Assembly: GCA_003818595.1 (NCBI GenBank)
Contig: RPQV01000217.1
Span: 1-6,293, forward strand
Length of the DNA: 6,293 nt
Direction: 5' to 3'
DNA from: Calditrichota bacterium
GTDB taxonomy: Bacteria; Zhuqueibacterota; Zhuqueibacteria; Residuimicrobiales; Krinioviventaceae
Part shown: in pieces, positions 1 through 6,140 of the stretch
Layout of the letters: each line of letters opens with the position of its first letter
How positions within the stretch are numbered: the stretch's first letter is position 1
The notes under the pieces: generated by a model
What the model saw: the letters and a program-made list of their open reading frames with translations, nothing else
Databases searched by the model: none
What the model was told of the DNA's origin: nothing
Made by a program: the position numbers and the translations under genes

Positions 1-381
1 ATATACGCACATCAATTTCTGGGGTATCGCGACCGTATTCGCGGCCATTTTTATGAACAGCGTGAAGGAGAAAATCGCGCCATATTCGGCGCTGAATTCC
101 GTTTTCCCATACTGCCGATTCGCTATCTCAACCTGCAATACGGCGATATTGCATTCGGTAAATACAGCAACGATTTACCGTTTGGCATCAGCGGCGGAAT
201 TTATGTTGATGCCGGTGATGTTTGGTGGGGTCAGCCTTCTTTGAACAAAAGTGGTCGGTTGGCAGGATTTGGTGCAGGTGTTCATATCCATCTTCCCTAT
301 GTTGAGCTTTTGCGAATTGAATATGCCTTTAGTTTCAGTGGTGAACCGGAATTGATCGTTGATTTGCAGGTGGCATTTTGA
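1..381 (+). CDS. Outer-membrane beta-barrel protein, Omp85/BamA (D15 surface antigen) type, C-terminal part
   Basis: This frame is open from the left edge to the TGA at 379-381 and gives the last 126 residues of a protein whose start lies outside the window. The fragment alternates polar and hydrophobic residues like membrane beta-strands and ends in phenylalanine (LQVAF), the usual C-terminal signal of outer-membrane barrels. GYRDRIRGH near residue 8 resembles the conserved (V/I)RGY-type motif of the Omp85 barrel. GAEFRFPIL, GGIYVDAGDVW and the strand GFGAGVHIHLPYVELLRIEYAF match the late-strand pattern of the bacterial surface antigen domain. Known members insert or export proteins at the outer membrane (BamA, TamA) or are barrel-only relatives. 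The POTRA region that would separate these is not visible, so no gene symbol is given. The stop overlaps the rsmE start by 4 bp, which suggests co-transcription. Confidence 0.8.
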   Translation: MYAHQFLGYRDRIRGHFYEQREGENRAIFGAEFRFPILPIRYLNLQYGDIAFGKYSNDLPFGISGGIYVDAGDVWWGQPSLNKSGRLAGFGAGVHIHLPYVELLRIEYAFSFSGEPELIVDLQVAF

Positions 382-1112
382 GGCTTGTTGATTTTCAACA
401 TTTTTATGTATCTCCCGATCATATCGATGGTACAACGTGCACGATTGAGGGAGATGAATTTCGTCATGCTGCTTTGGTACTGAGGAAAAAAATCGGAGAC
501 GCTCTCACTGCTATTGATGGTAAGGGATTCTTGTACTCCGGTAATATTATCGAGATGAACAAGAAGCATCTCGTCATGAGCATAGATGAGCAGATTTATA
601 ATGTCGGTGAATCCAGACTTCGGCTCTCACTCGCCCTTTCATTACTAAAGGGGAATCATTTTGAGTGGGTGGTCGAAAAGGGGACAGAATTGGGGATAGC
701 TGTGTTTCAGCCCATGATCACTGAACACACGGTCGTCGAGGGAGGATTAAAAACCGAACGCCGATGGCAAAAAGCGTTGGCGGCAATGAAACAAAGCGGT
801 CGATCAATCTGCCCGGAGATTCAGCAACCGTGTCATTTCTCAGAATTGCTTGAAAAATCATCTTGGGAAATGGCGTTCATTGCTCATGAGCATGCTGCGG
901 AGGAAAAGGAGATTAATTGGAGTGCGTTGCAGTCGATCACGCGCGCGACGCTTTTTGTTGGTCCTGAAGGGGGCTTTAGCAGCAGCGAGGTTGAGACTGC
1001 GGTACAGCATGGTGTCATTCCGATTTATTTAGGTCAGCGACGTCTTCGCAGCGAAACAGCTGCATTGGCTGGAGCCGTCAAAATACTGGCTTTCGCCGGA
1101 GATCTTGGATGA
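378..1112 (+). CDS. rsmE: 16S rRNA (uracil(1498)-N3)-methyltransferase RsmE
   Basis: RsmE uses S-adenosylmethionine to methylate N3 of U1498 in 16S rRNA, in the decoding region of the small subunit. The 244-residue product has normal family length and order. An N-terminal PUA-like part contains GDEFRHAALVLRKKIGD (about residues 26-42). The SPOUT/trefoil-knot methyltransferase part follows, with EWVVEKGTELGI, the RWQKALAAMKQSGR stretch, GPEGGF at residues 195-200 and RRLRSETAAL at 221-230; the last two form the SAM-binding knot. The start is taken as TTG at 378 because no ATG or GTG fits the N-terminus. AGGTGG at 368-373 could be its ribosome binding site. The start overlaps the upstream stop (TTGA), and the end overlaps a possible ATG (1109) for the next gene. 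The function call is firm; the start is fairly secure. Confidence 0.94.
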   Translation: MRLVDFQHFYVSPDHIDGTTCTIEGDEFRHAALVLRKKIGDALTAIDGKGFLYSGNIIEMNKKHLVMSIDEQIYNVGESRLRLSLALSLLKGNHFEWVVEKGTELGIAVFQPMITEHTVVEGGLKTERRWQKALAAMKQSGRSICPEIQQPCHFSELLEKSSWEMAFIAHEHAAEEKEINWSALQSITRATLFVGPEGGFSSSEVETAVQHGVIPIYLGQRRLRSETAALAGAVKILAFAGDLG

Positions 1113-1129
1113 ACCTTTTGCACCAGGTG

Positions 1130-1134
1130 AAGGA
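1130..1134 (+). promoter_or_regulatory. Ribosome binding site deciding the HIT-protein start
   Basis: AAGGA lies 7 nt before ATG 1142 and inside the longer alternative reading from ATG 1109. The other start has no comparable site but could be served by translational coupling to rsmE. Confidence 0.6.
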
Positions 1135-1141
1135 ATGGTCG

Positions 1142-1483
1142 ATGAATTGTCTTTTCTGTAAAATTGCTGAAAAAAAACTAGTCGCCGATATCATTTATGA
1201 GGATGACGACATTATCGCTTTTCGGGATATATCTCCCCAAGCCCCCGTACATGTTTTAATTATACCGCGGATTCATATTGCAACCTTGAATGATCTGGCT
1301 CATGATCAGGCCGATCTTTTGGGTCAAATAATCCTCCGCGCCAAATCGCTTGCTGCAGAATTGGGTTGTGGCGAAAAGGGGTACCGACTGGTTATGAATT
1401 GTAATCACGATGGCGGTCAATCAGTCTTCCATCTGCATTGCCACCTGCTGGGCGGGCGCCAATTATATTGGCCGCCTGGTTAA
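1142..1483 (+). CDS. HIT-family (HINT-like) nucleotide hydrolase
   Basis: The product is a small histidine-triad protein of 113 residues, the usual size for bacterial HinT-like proteins, which hydrolyse nucleoside phosphoramidates and related adenylated compounds in the cytoplasm. The triad is clear: H97, H99 and H101 in QSVFHLHCHLLGGR, followed by the typical C-terminal WPPG. MNCLFCKI at the N-terminus supplies a CxxC (C3, C6) that in many relatives helps bind zinc. HVLIIPRIH and GYRLVMNCNHDGGQ also match the family. An in-frame ATG at 1109 would overlap the rsmE stop (ATGA) and add 11 residues. ATG 1142 is preferred because AAGGA at 1130-1134 lies 7 nt upstream and because family members normally begin right before the CxFC motif. 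The physiological substrate cannot be read from the sequence. Confidence 0.93.
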   Translation: MNCLFCKIAEKKLVADIIYEDDDIIAFRDISPQAPVHVLIIPRIHIATLNDLAHDQADLLGQIILRAKSLAAELGCGEKGYRLVMNCNHDGGQSVFHLHCHLLGGRQLYWPPG

Positions 1484-1550
1484 TGGGTAGGACATCCGGA
1501 GGACAAACTCGAAATTATTTGCTCATATTGATGCAAGAAGTATAAAAAAC

Positions 1551-1579
1551 TTGATTCTATAATGATAAATGATTATATT
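1551..1579 (+). promoter_or_regulatory. Candidate promoter for rpsU-yqeY
   Basis: In the AT-rich gap between the HIT gene and rpsU (1484-1626), TTGATT at 1551-1556 and TATATT at 1574-1579 are separated by 17 bp, a good sigma-70-type arrangement. A perfect TATAAT also lies at 1558-1563 but has no convincing -35 box at the right distance. A weaker pair, TTGCTC (1519-1524) and TATAAA (1541-1546), has 16-bp spacing. The TATATTTC context (1574-1581) is also close to the TAnnTTTG -7 element of Bacteroidota. Transcription would start around 1585, leaving a leader of about 40 nt. This is pattern matching only. Confidence 0.5.
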
Positions 1580-1607
1580 TCTTCCTATTTAAAAGATGAA
1601 TGACAGG

Positions 1608-1616
1608 AAAGGAGGT
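1608..1616 (+). promoter_or_regulatory. Strong Shine-Dalgarno site of rpsU
   Basis: AAAGGAGGT is complementary to the 3' end of typical 16S rRNA and lies 10 nt before ATG 1627. It shows that the in-frame ATG at 1600, which lies upstream of it, is not the start, and that this organism uses classical SD-led initiation for at least some genes. Confidence 0.75.
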
Positions 1617-1626
1617 TGAATACTAC

Positions 1627-1821
1627 ATGCCTGCTGTTCGTGTTCGTGAAGGCGAATCGTTTGAAAGAGCGCTGAGACGCTTTACCAAGTTTTGTGAAAA
1701 ATCTGGTTTGATGTCAGATATCAAGAAACACCAACAATACGAAAAACCGAGCGAAGCTCGTCGCCGAAAAATGAATGCAGCGCGCAGAAAAATGCGCAAG
1801 CTGCAAAATATGGATCGGTGA
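1627..1821 (+). CDS. rpsU: 30S ribosomal protein S21
   Basis: The gene encodes a 64-residue, strongly basic protein of the S21 family, a small-subunit protein near the platform and the anti-Shine-Dalgarno end of 16S rRNA. The sequence follows the family from end to end: PAVRVREGESFERALRRFTKFCEKSGL, then a basic helix with YEKPSEARRRK and a C-terminal tail rich in Arg and Lys. ATG 1627 is chosen because the product then begins at the conserved PAVRVREGE segment and sits behind a near-perfect SD site. An upstream ATG at 1600 would add 9 residues unlike any S21. The gene has its own candidate promoter and is followed after 29 bp by the YqeY-domain gene, a pairing common in many bacteria. Confidence 0.96.
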   Translation: MPAVRVREGESFERALRRFTKFCEKSGLMSDIKKHQQYEKPSEARRRKMNAARRKMRKLQNMDR

Positions 1822-1850
1822 TAAAGATTTAGCGGCATTTCGGAGGTGCC

Positions 1851-2297
1851 ATGATCCTGTTTGATCGCCTGACTGAAGAAATGAAACAAGCCATGAAATC
1901 TCGAGAGCAAGAGAAAGTGGCCATTATCCGTCTTCTTCGCGGTTACATTAAAAATGAATCGATCGACAAACGCAGAGACCTCAGCGAGGAAGAAGAGATT
2001 GCGGTTCTAAACAGTGCGGCGAAAAAACGCAAAGAATCTATTCAGGCTTTCCGAGAAGGAAACCGTGAAGATCTGGCCCAAAAGGAAGAGTACGAGTTGA
2101 AGGTGATCAACTCCTATCTGCCGCAACCGCTTACCCATGCCGAGATTTTAGCTATAATCGATGCTGCAATCGCTCAGGTCGGTGCGAAAACATTGAATGA
2201 TTTGGGCAAAGTGATGCCTCTTGTCATGCAGCAGGTTAAAGGACGTGCGGACGGGAAAGAGATTAATGCACTCGTTCGCAGCAGATTGGCTGTTTAG
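1851..2297 (+). CDS. yqeY: GatB/YqeY domain-containing protein
   Basis: The 148-residue product has the normal length and pattern of the YqeY family, a stand-alone protein resembling the C-terminal tail domain of GatB, the amidotransferase subunit that converts Glu-tRNA(Gln) or Asp-tRNA(Asn). Recognisable stretches are the N-terminal helix LTEEMKQAMKSREQEKVAIIRLL, the AAKKRKESIQAFREGNREDL helix, EEYELKVINSYLPQPL (the most conserved part of the family), and the C-terminal LGKVMPLVMQQVKGRADGKEIN. GGAGGT at 1842-1847 is the ribosome binding site, with a rather short 3-nt gap to the ATG. The exact role of free-standing YqeY is not established; a tRNA-related function is inferred from homology. 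A terminator-like hairpin follows the stop by 21 bp. Confidence 0.93.
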   Translation: MILFDRLTEEMKQAMKSREQEKVAIIRLLRGYIKNESIDKRRDLSEEEEIAVLNSAAKKRKESIQAFREGNREDLAQKEEYELKVINSYLPQPLTHAEILAIIDAAIAQVGAKTLNDLGKVMPLVMQQVKGRADGKEINALVRSRLAV

Positions 2298-2318
2298 CAT
2301 TACGGTTGAGAATAAGAT

Positions 2319-2360
2319 AAAGTGAATAACTGTCGGATGACGACGCTTATTCACTTTTTT
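2319..2360 (+). terminator. Intrinsic (rho-independent) terminator-like hairpin after yqeY
   Basis: AAAGTGAATAA at 2319-2329 is a perfect 11-bp inverted match to TTATTCACTTT at 2347-2357. Beyond a single C-C mismatch (2330/2346), the loop holds a further 5-bp stem, TGTCG (2331-2335) with CGACG (2341-2345) including one G-T pair, closed by the 5-nt loop GATGA. A run of six T (2355-2360) begins in the last stem pairs and continues past them. This is the expected layout of a factor-independent terminator for rpsU-yqeY, although the outer stem is AT-rich. It ends 24 bp before the cvpA start. Confidence 0.75.
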
Positions 2361-2384
2361 CATTTATGCGCGTATGGAAAATTT

Positions 2385-2915
2385 ATGATTCTCGATGTAA
2401 TCATTGGATTTACCCTGCTGCTCTTTGCTTATCGCAGCTATCGAGGCGGTCTGCAGGGTGAAATTTATGGAGCAATGGGATGGCTGCTCACGATCCTGCT
2501 CGCTATTGCTCTTAGCGATCCGGTGGCATCAATCATTACGCAGATTTCTCCAAGGCCTGAGTTGGCCAAAATAAGCCAATATTTAGCTTTTCTCATAGTG
2601 ATTTTACTCACGCGGGCGCTGTCGTCATGGATCGTCCGCATTATTCCCAATGCTCAGCAGGGGAAACCTGGCCTCATTATGACCCTGCTGGCGATTGCGT
2701 CTGGCGCATTCAAGGGTGCGTTTATTGTCAGCGTTATTCTCTTGTTCATTAGTCGCTCTTCCCTGCATGGCTCACTGGAAGCCAAGTCATCGGGATCAAT
2801 GCTTTATGCCCCAACGCTGAAATTTTCCAACAGTGTCGTGAAATTTATCCTCAGAGCAGTGCCTGATGTAGATCAAATTCTTCAAAGGTTGTCAACCACT
2901 CCACCTCGGCAATAA
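2385..2915 (+). CDS. CvpA-family integral membrane protein
   Basis: The product is a 176-residue inner-membrane protein with about four hydrophobic helices (roughly residues 2-16, 29-51, 64-87 and 97-122) and a polar C-terminal tail. The opening MILDVIIGFTLLLFAYRSYRGG, in which helix 1 is followed by an RxxRG turn, is characteristic of the CvpA family, named for the E. coli protein needed for colicin V production and now linked to envelope homeostasis. The biochemical function is unknown. ATG 2385 is chosen because family members begin directly with the first helix. In-frame upstream starts (GTG 2322, ATG 2337) fall inside the terminator-like hairpin. The ribosome binding site is weak (GGA at 2376-2378). 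The placement just before mutS2 recurs in many bacteria. Confidence 0.85.
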   Translation: MILDVIIGFTLLLFAYRSYRGGLQGEIYGAMGWLLTILLAIALSDPVASIITQISPRPELAKISQYLAFLIVILLTRALSSWIVRIIPNAQQGKPGLIMTLLAIASGAFKGAFIVSVILLFISRSSLHGSLEAKSSGSMLYAPTLKFSNSVVKFILRAVPDVDQILQRLSTTPPRQ

Positions 2916-2980
2916 CCAGGTATCATAAGATTAAGCCAAAGGAAACAGGTTTTACGTTCTCGGAAACATCACACAAGACC
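2867..2980 (+). other. Open in-frame leader upstream of mutS2 without a conventional start codon
   Basis: The mutS2 frame stays open back to the TGA at 2864-2866, overlapping the end of cvpA, but contains no ATG, GTG or TTG before TTG 2981. No ATG occurs in any forward frame between 2868 and 2980. The codons just before 2981 read SETSHKT, which joins smoothly onto LEFD, so the true N-terminus may lie here at a rarer initiator. SD-like pieces are AAAGGA at 2938-2943 and AGGT at 2918-2921; the latter is 8 nt before an ATT codon at 2930. Confidence 0.45.
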
Positions 2981-5350
2981 TTGGAATTTGATCAAATTGT
3001 CAATCGAATTGCAGAACTTGCTGTTTCGCGCTACGGACAAGATCGGATTTTCGCCCTGCAGCCGCTCAATGACATGGATGCCATTGCAGATGCGCTGACG
3101 CGAGTGTCCGAAATGTGTGCGCTTTTGGAGGAAGATTCGGGGATTCCTCTTCAGGATGTCGGCGATCTCGATGCGATTTTTAAAAAATCAAAATTGGCCG
3201 GCAGCGTTCTTTTTGCGGAAGATTGTGTCCAGGTGTATCATTTTGCTGTATGCATTCGCCGCCTGAATCATTATTTCAGCACCCATACTGCTTCTACTCG
3301 ATTGCTCTCAACCATCTTCTCCCGCTTTCAGCCTACAAAGTCATTGGAAGATACCTTGCTGAGATGTATCGATCCCTCGACTTTCGAAATTAAAGACAAT
3401 GCCAGCCCGGCTTTGGCATCGATTCGCAAAAAAATCGCAACGGCTCAAACGACGGCAAGGCGCAAAATGGAATCGAAGATGCGCGCCTTGTCCGCAGAAG
3501 GAATTCTACAGGAAAACCTCGTCGCTGTGCGAAACGGACGGCTGGTGCTGGTGGTGAAAGATGAGTTCAAACGCAAGGTCAAAGGACTGGTCCATGATCA
3601 ATCGGCAACCGGCGCCAGTCTTTTTATCGAACCCCTCGATGTGGTGGCTGATAATAATTATATTCGAGAATTGATGGTTGAAGAGAGCCGCGAAATTGAA
3701 AAGATTTTGCGCAGCCTCACCGATGATATTCGCATTCATTCGCCGTTGCTGGACGGCAATCTGGAGGCTTTTGGTGAAACGGATTTTTACCATGCCCAGG
3801 CACGCTTTTCAAAATTGATACACGGACATCAGCCCGATCTGGTTCAGGAACCAATCCTCTCTTTGAAAGATGCGCGCCATCCGCTTCTCGTCCTGCGCCT
3901 TGGCTATCAACTGGTTGTTCCTCTTGATCTCTCTTTGGGAGAAAAGTTTTTCACCATGGTCATCAGCGGTCCCAATGCCGGCGGCAAAACAGTGGCACTC
4001 AAGACCGTGGGACTCTTGACCTTGATGACTCTGTGCGGTATTCACATTCCCGTATCGCCGCAGTCGAGAATTGGCATGATCCACCAGATATTTGCCGTAA
4101 TCGGCGACCAACAATCTCTCGAAAACGATCTTTCCACTTTCTCATCGCACGTGCAGCAGCTCGCCGCGATTTCCTCTAAAGCTGATCAACACAGTCTGGT
4201 TTTAATCGATGAAATAACCGCCGGGACGGATCCTGATGAGGGGTCTGCATTGGCTATCGCTTTTCTTGAACAAATGACCCGGCGCAAATGCCTGACCATC
4301 ACCACGACCCATTCCGGAGTCCTCAAAAGTTTTGCATATCGTACAGACGGCATCGAAAATGCCTCGTTAGAGTTCGCCATAGCGACATTACAGCCAACCT
4401 ACAAATTCCGCACTACGATACCGGGTTCAAGTTATGCGTTTGAAATTGCCAAAAGAATGGGACTTGCCGCTGAACTCATTGACCGGGCGCGCGCCATTGT
4501 CGGCACGCAAAAGAATGAACTGGAAGGGCTTATCTTTGAACTCGATGAGAAAATTCAATCGTACTCGCGCATGATCCATGAAGCGGATTCGCGGGAGAGT
4601 GAATTTCGTACTTTGAATAAAGAGTATGAAGAAAAAATAAACAGACTCACCCGCGAAATCAAAGCCATAAAGCGCCAAGCTGCCGAAGAAGCGGAAAATC
4701 TCATGCTGGAGTCCAACGCTGCTATCGAAAGGGCGATTCGTGAAATCAAGGAAACGCAGGCTGCTCCTGAGGCGGTCAAGTCCGTCCGTAATGACCTCGC
4801 TGAGCAACAGCAAAAGATTGAGCAGATAAAATCTGAGAATATCGAAATGGATGATGAGACGCCGGTGGGTCATTTCTCCATAGGAGATCGCATCATCTGG
4901 ACAAAAAATAAAAACAGCGGGATTGTTCTTTCCGCTGCCGACAAAAAAGAGAGAGTAATGGTACAGTTCGATGGCGGCATAAAAATTCTGCTTCCGCTGA
5001 GTGAATTGCGTGCCGGTAAGCATAAATCACCTGCTCAGCAACCGATAAAAGTTAATCTGCAGATGAATCCATCCGCCATCGGTGAAATCGACCTGCGCGG
5101 AAAACTGAGCGAAGAAGCACTGGATGAATTAGCCAAGTATTTGGATCAGGCGATTATGATGGGTCTGAATCAGGTCAGCATTATTCATGGTAAAGGTACC
5201 GGAAAGCTCCGAACGGCGGTATCGGATTTTTTGCGTCAACACTCGCAAATTCAGGGTTTTCGTTTGGGCAATTGGAATGAGGGTAATTCGGGCGTGACCA
5301 TCGCCTATTTCAAAGGATCAAACATTGAGATAAAATCGATTGATGAATAA
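2981..5350 (+). CDS. mutS2: Endonuclease MutS2 / Smr-domain ribosome-associated ATPase
   Basis: The protein has 789 residues from TTG 2981, the usual MutS2 size. In order, it shows the N-terminal core segment LEFDQIVNRIAELAVSRYG, the lever/clamp region with GLVHDQSATGASLFIEP, and ARHPLL before the ABC-type ATPase. The ATPase has Walker A GPNAGGKT at 330-337, GDQQS at 375-379, the signature STFSSH at 385-390 and Walker B with D410 and E411 in LIDEITAGTDP. A charged coiled coil (about 512-622), a small KOW-like barrel (about 630-680, GDRIIW) and a C-terminal Smr domain (DLRG at 704-707, HGKGTGKLR at 736-744) follow. It lacks the MutS mismatch-recognition domain. Family members suppress homologous recombination (Helicobacter, Thermus) or split collided ribosomes (Bacillus); which applies here is unknown. 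The start is uncertain: TTG has no good ribosome binding site and cuts the family N-terminus by a few residues. Confidence 0.94.
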   Translation: MEFDQIVNRIAELAVSRYGQDRIFALQPLNDMDAIADALTRVSEMCALLEEDSGIPLQDVGDLDAIFKKSKLAGSVLFAEDCVQVYHFAVCIRRLNHYFSTHTASTRLLSTIFSRFQPTKSLEDTLLRCIDPSTFEIKDNASPALASIRKKIATAQTTARRKMESKMRALSAEGILQENLVAVRNGRLVLVVKDEFKRKVKGLVHDQSATGASLFIEPLDVVADNNYIRELMVEESREIEKILRSLTDDIRIHSPLLDGNLEAFGETDFYHAQARFSKLIHGHQPDLVQEPILSLKDARHPLLVLRLGYQLVVPLDLSLGEKFFTMVISGPNAGGKTVALKTVGLLTLMTLCGIHIPVSPQSRIGMIHQIFAVIGDQQSLENDLSTFSSHVQQLAAISSKADQHSLVLIDEITAGTDPDEGSALAIAFLEQMTRRKCLTITTTHSGVLKSFAYRTDGIENASLEFAIATLQPTYKFRTTIPGSSYAFEIAKRMGLAAELIDRARAIVGTQKNELEGLIFELDEKIQSYSRMIHEADSRESEFRTLNKEYEEKINRLTREIKAIKRQAAEEAENLMLESNAAIERAIREIKETQAAPEAVKSVRNDLAEQQQKIEQIKSENIEMDDETPVGHFSIGDRIIWTKNKNSGIVLSAADKKERVMVQFDGGIKILLPLSELRAGKHKSPAQQPIKVNLQMNPSAIGEIDLRGKLSEEALDELAKYLDQAIMMGLNQVSIIHGKGTGKLRTAVSDFLRQHSQIQGFRLGNWNEGNSGVTIAYFKGSNIEIKSIDE

Positions 5351-6140
5351 TTACATGAGCGTTGCCGTTAATGCGGCCAAAGAGGCAGGAGCAATGCTTC
5401 TCGATAATCTTGGCCGTCTCTCCCCGGGGGAAATCAATACCAAAATGCGCTTTGATTTTGTCACCAAGATGGACATTGAAGCCGAGCGTATGATCGTTGA
5501 AAAAGTTCGCGCCGCTTTTCCGGACCATACTTTCTATGCTGAAGAATCGCATCGAGATGAAGGCGGCGATTTTCGATGGATCATCGATCCTCTGGATGGA
5601 ACCACCAATTATATTCACGCTGTGCCTATATTTTCCGTGTCGATAGGACTGCAAATCCATGGCCAATTGGTACTCGGTGTTGTATATGATCCCAATCGCG
5701 ACGAACTTTTTCATGCTGTGAAAGATGGGGGCGCTTTCCTCAATCAGCACAAGATCAAGGTTTCCACTGTGGAAAAACTGGACGTCGCTTTGCTGGCAAC
5801 CGGCTATCCTTTTCGCGTCAAGCATCATCTCGAGGTCTATCAACGTTCATTCAATGCCCTGTTCATGCAGGTCAGCGGCATTCGGCGGGCGGGTTCAGCG
5901 GCTCTTGATCTCTGTTATGTTGCCTGCGGTCGATTTGATGGATTTTGGGAATTGGACTTGAGGCCATGGGATATCGCCGCAGCTCAAGTCATTCTCGAAG
6001 AAGCGGGAGGGATGATCACCGATTTTTCCGGAGGGGATCAGGTGCTGCTCACGGGAAATACCATTGCGTCGAACGGCATTATCCACTCCAAGATTACTCA
6101 AGATATTAAAAATGTCTTTTCCGGCATTGTCGACCGATAA
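5343..6140 (+). CDS. Inositol monophosphatase family protein
   Basis: The product has 265 residues, typical of the Mg2+-dependent, lithium-sensitive phosphatase family that includes SuhB. All metal-site motifs are present: E67 and E68 in AEES, DPLDGT at residues 82-87 followed by TNYIHAVPIFSVSIGL, and WDIAAA at 209-214, equivalent to the WDxAAG motif whose Asp (D210) binds metal. The C-terminal EEAGGMITDFSG is also standard. Substrate is not readable: myo-inositol phosphate, fructose 1,6-bisphosphate, histidinol phosphate or PAP are all possible in this fold. ATG 5343 is chosen because the product then starts like other members (YMSVAVNAAKEAG); ATG 5355 is an alternative. The gene overlaps the mutS2 stop by 8 bp with no clear ribosome binding site, so translational coupling is likely. 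Confidence 0.93.
   Translation: MNNYMSVAVNAAKEAGAMLLDNLGRLSPGEINTKMRFDFVTKMDIEAERMIVEKVRAAFPDHTFYAEESHRDEGGDFRWIIDPLDGTTNYIHAVPIFSVSIGLQIHGQLVLGVVYDPNRDELFHAVKDGGAFLNQHKIKVSTVEKLDVALLATGYPFRVKHHLEVYQRSFNALFMQVSGIRRAGSAALDLCYVACGRFDGFWELDLRPWDIAAAQVILEEAGGMITDFSGGDQVLLTGNTIASNGIIHSKITQDIKNVFSGIVDR

Noticed and set aside
53..244. Forward open frame of 63 codons inside the outer-membrane protein gene
   Set aside because: It is out of frame with the clear beta-barrel reading, which continues to the stop at 381 and shows family motifs.
1600..1626. N-terminal extension of S21 from ATG 1600
   Set aside because: The extension would encode the Shine-Dalgarno site itself and is unlike S21 proteins, whose N-terminus begins near PAVRVREGE.
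1484..1626. Possible terminator or small RNA after the HIT gene
   Set aside because: I looked for inverted repeats followed by a T-run and found only the short palindrome TCCGGA near 1496; there is no credible hairpin.
2322..2384. N-terminal extension of CvpA from GTG 2322 or ATG 2337
   Set aside because: These starts sit inside the terminator hairpin, add a segment not seen in CvpA proteins, and lack ribosome binding sites; ATG 2385 starts directly at the first membrane helix.
4427..5023. Long minus-strand open frame (198 codons) opposite mutS2
   Set aside because: It lies wholly inside the well-supported mutS2 gene, its translation resembles no family I know, it is rich in Phe and Arg as expected of a reversed coding strand, and it has no promoter or ribosome binding site context.
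5310..5843. Minus-strand open frame (177 codons) opposite the phosphatase gene
   Set aside because: The sense strand carries all the phosphatase motifs. The antisense translation has no recognisable domain and spans the mutS2/phosphatase junction.
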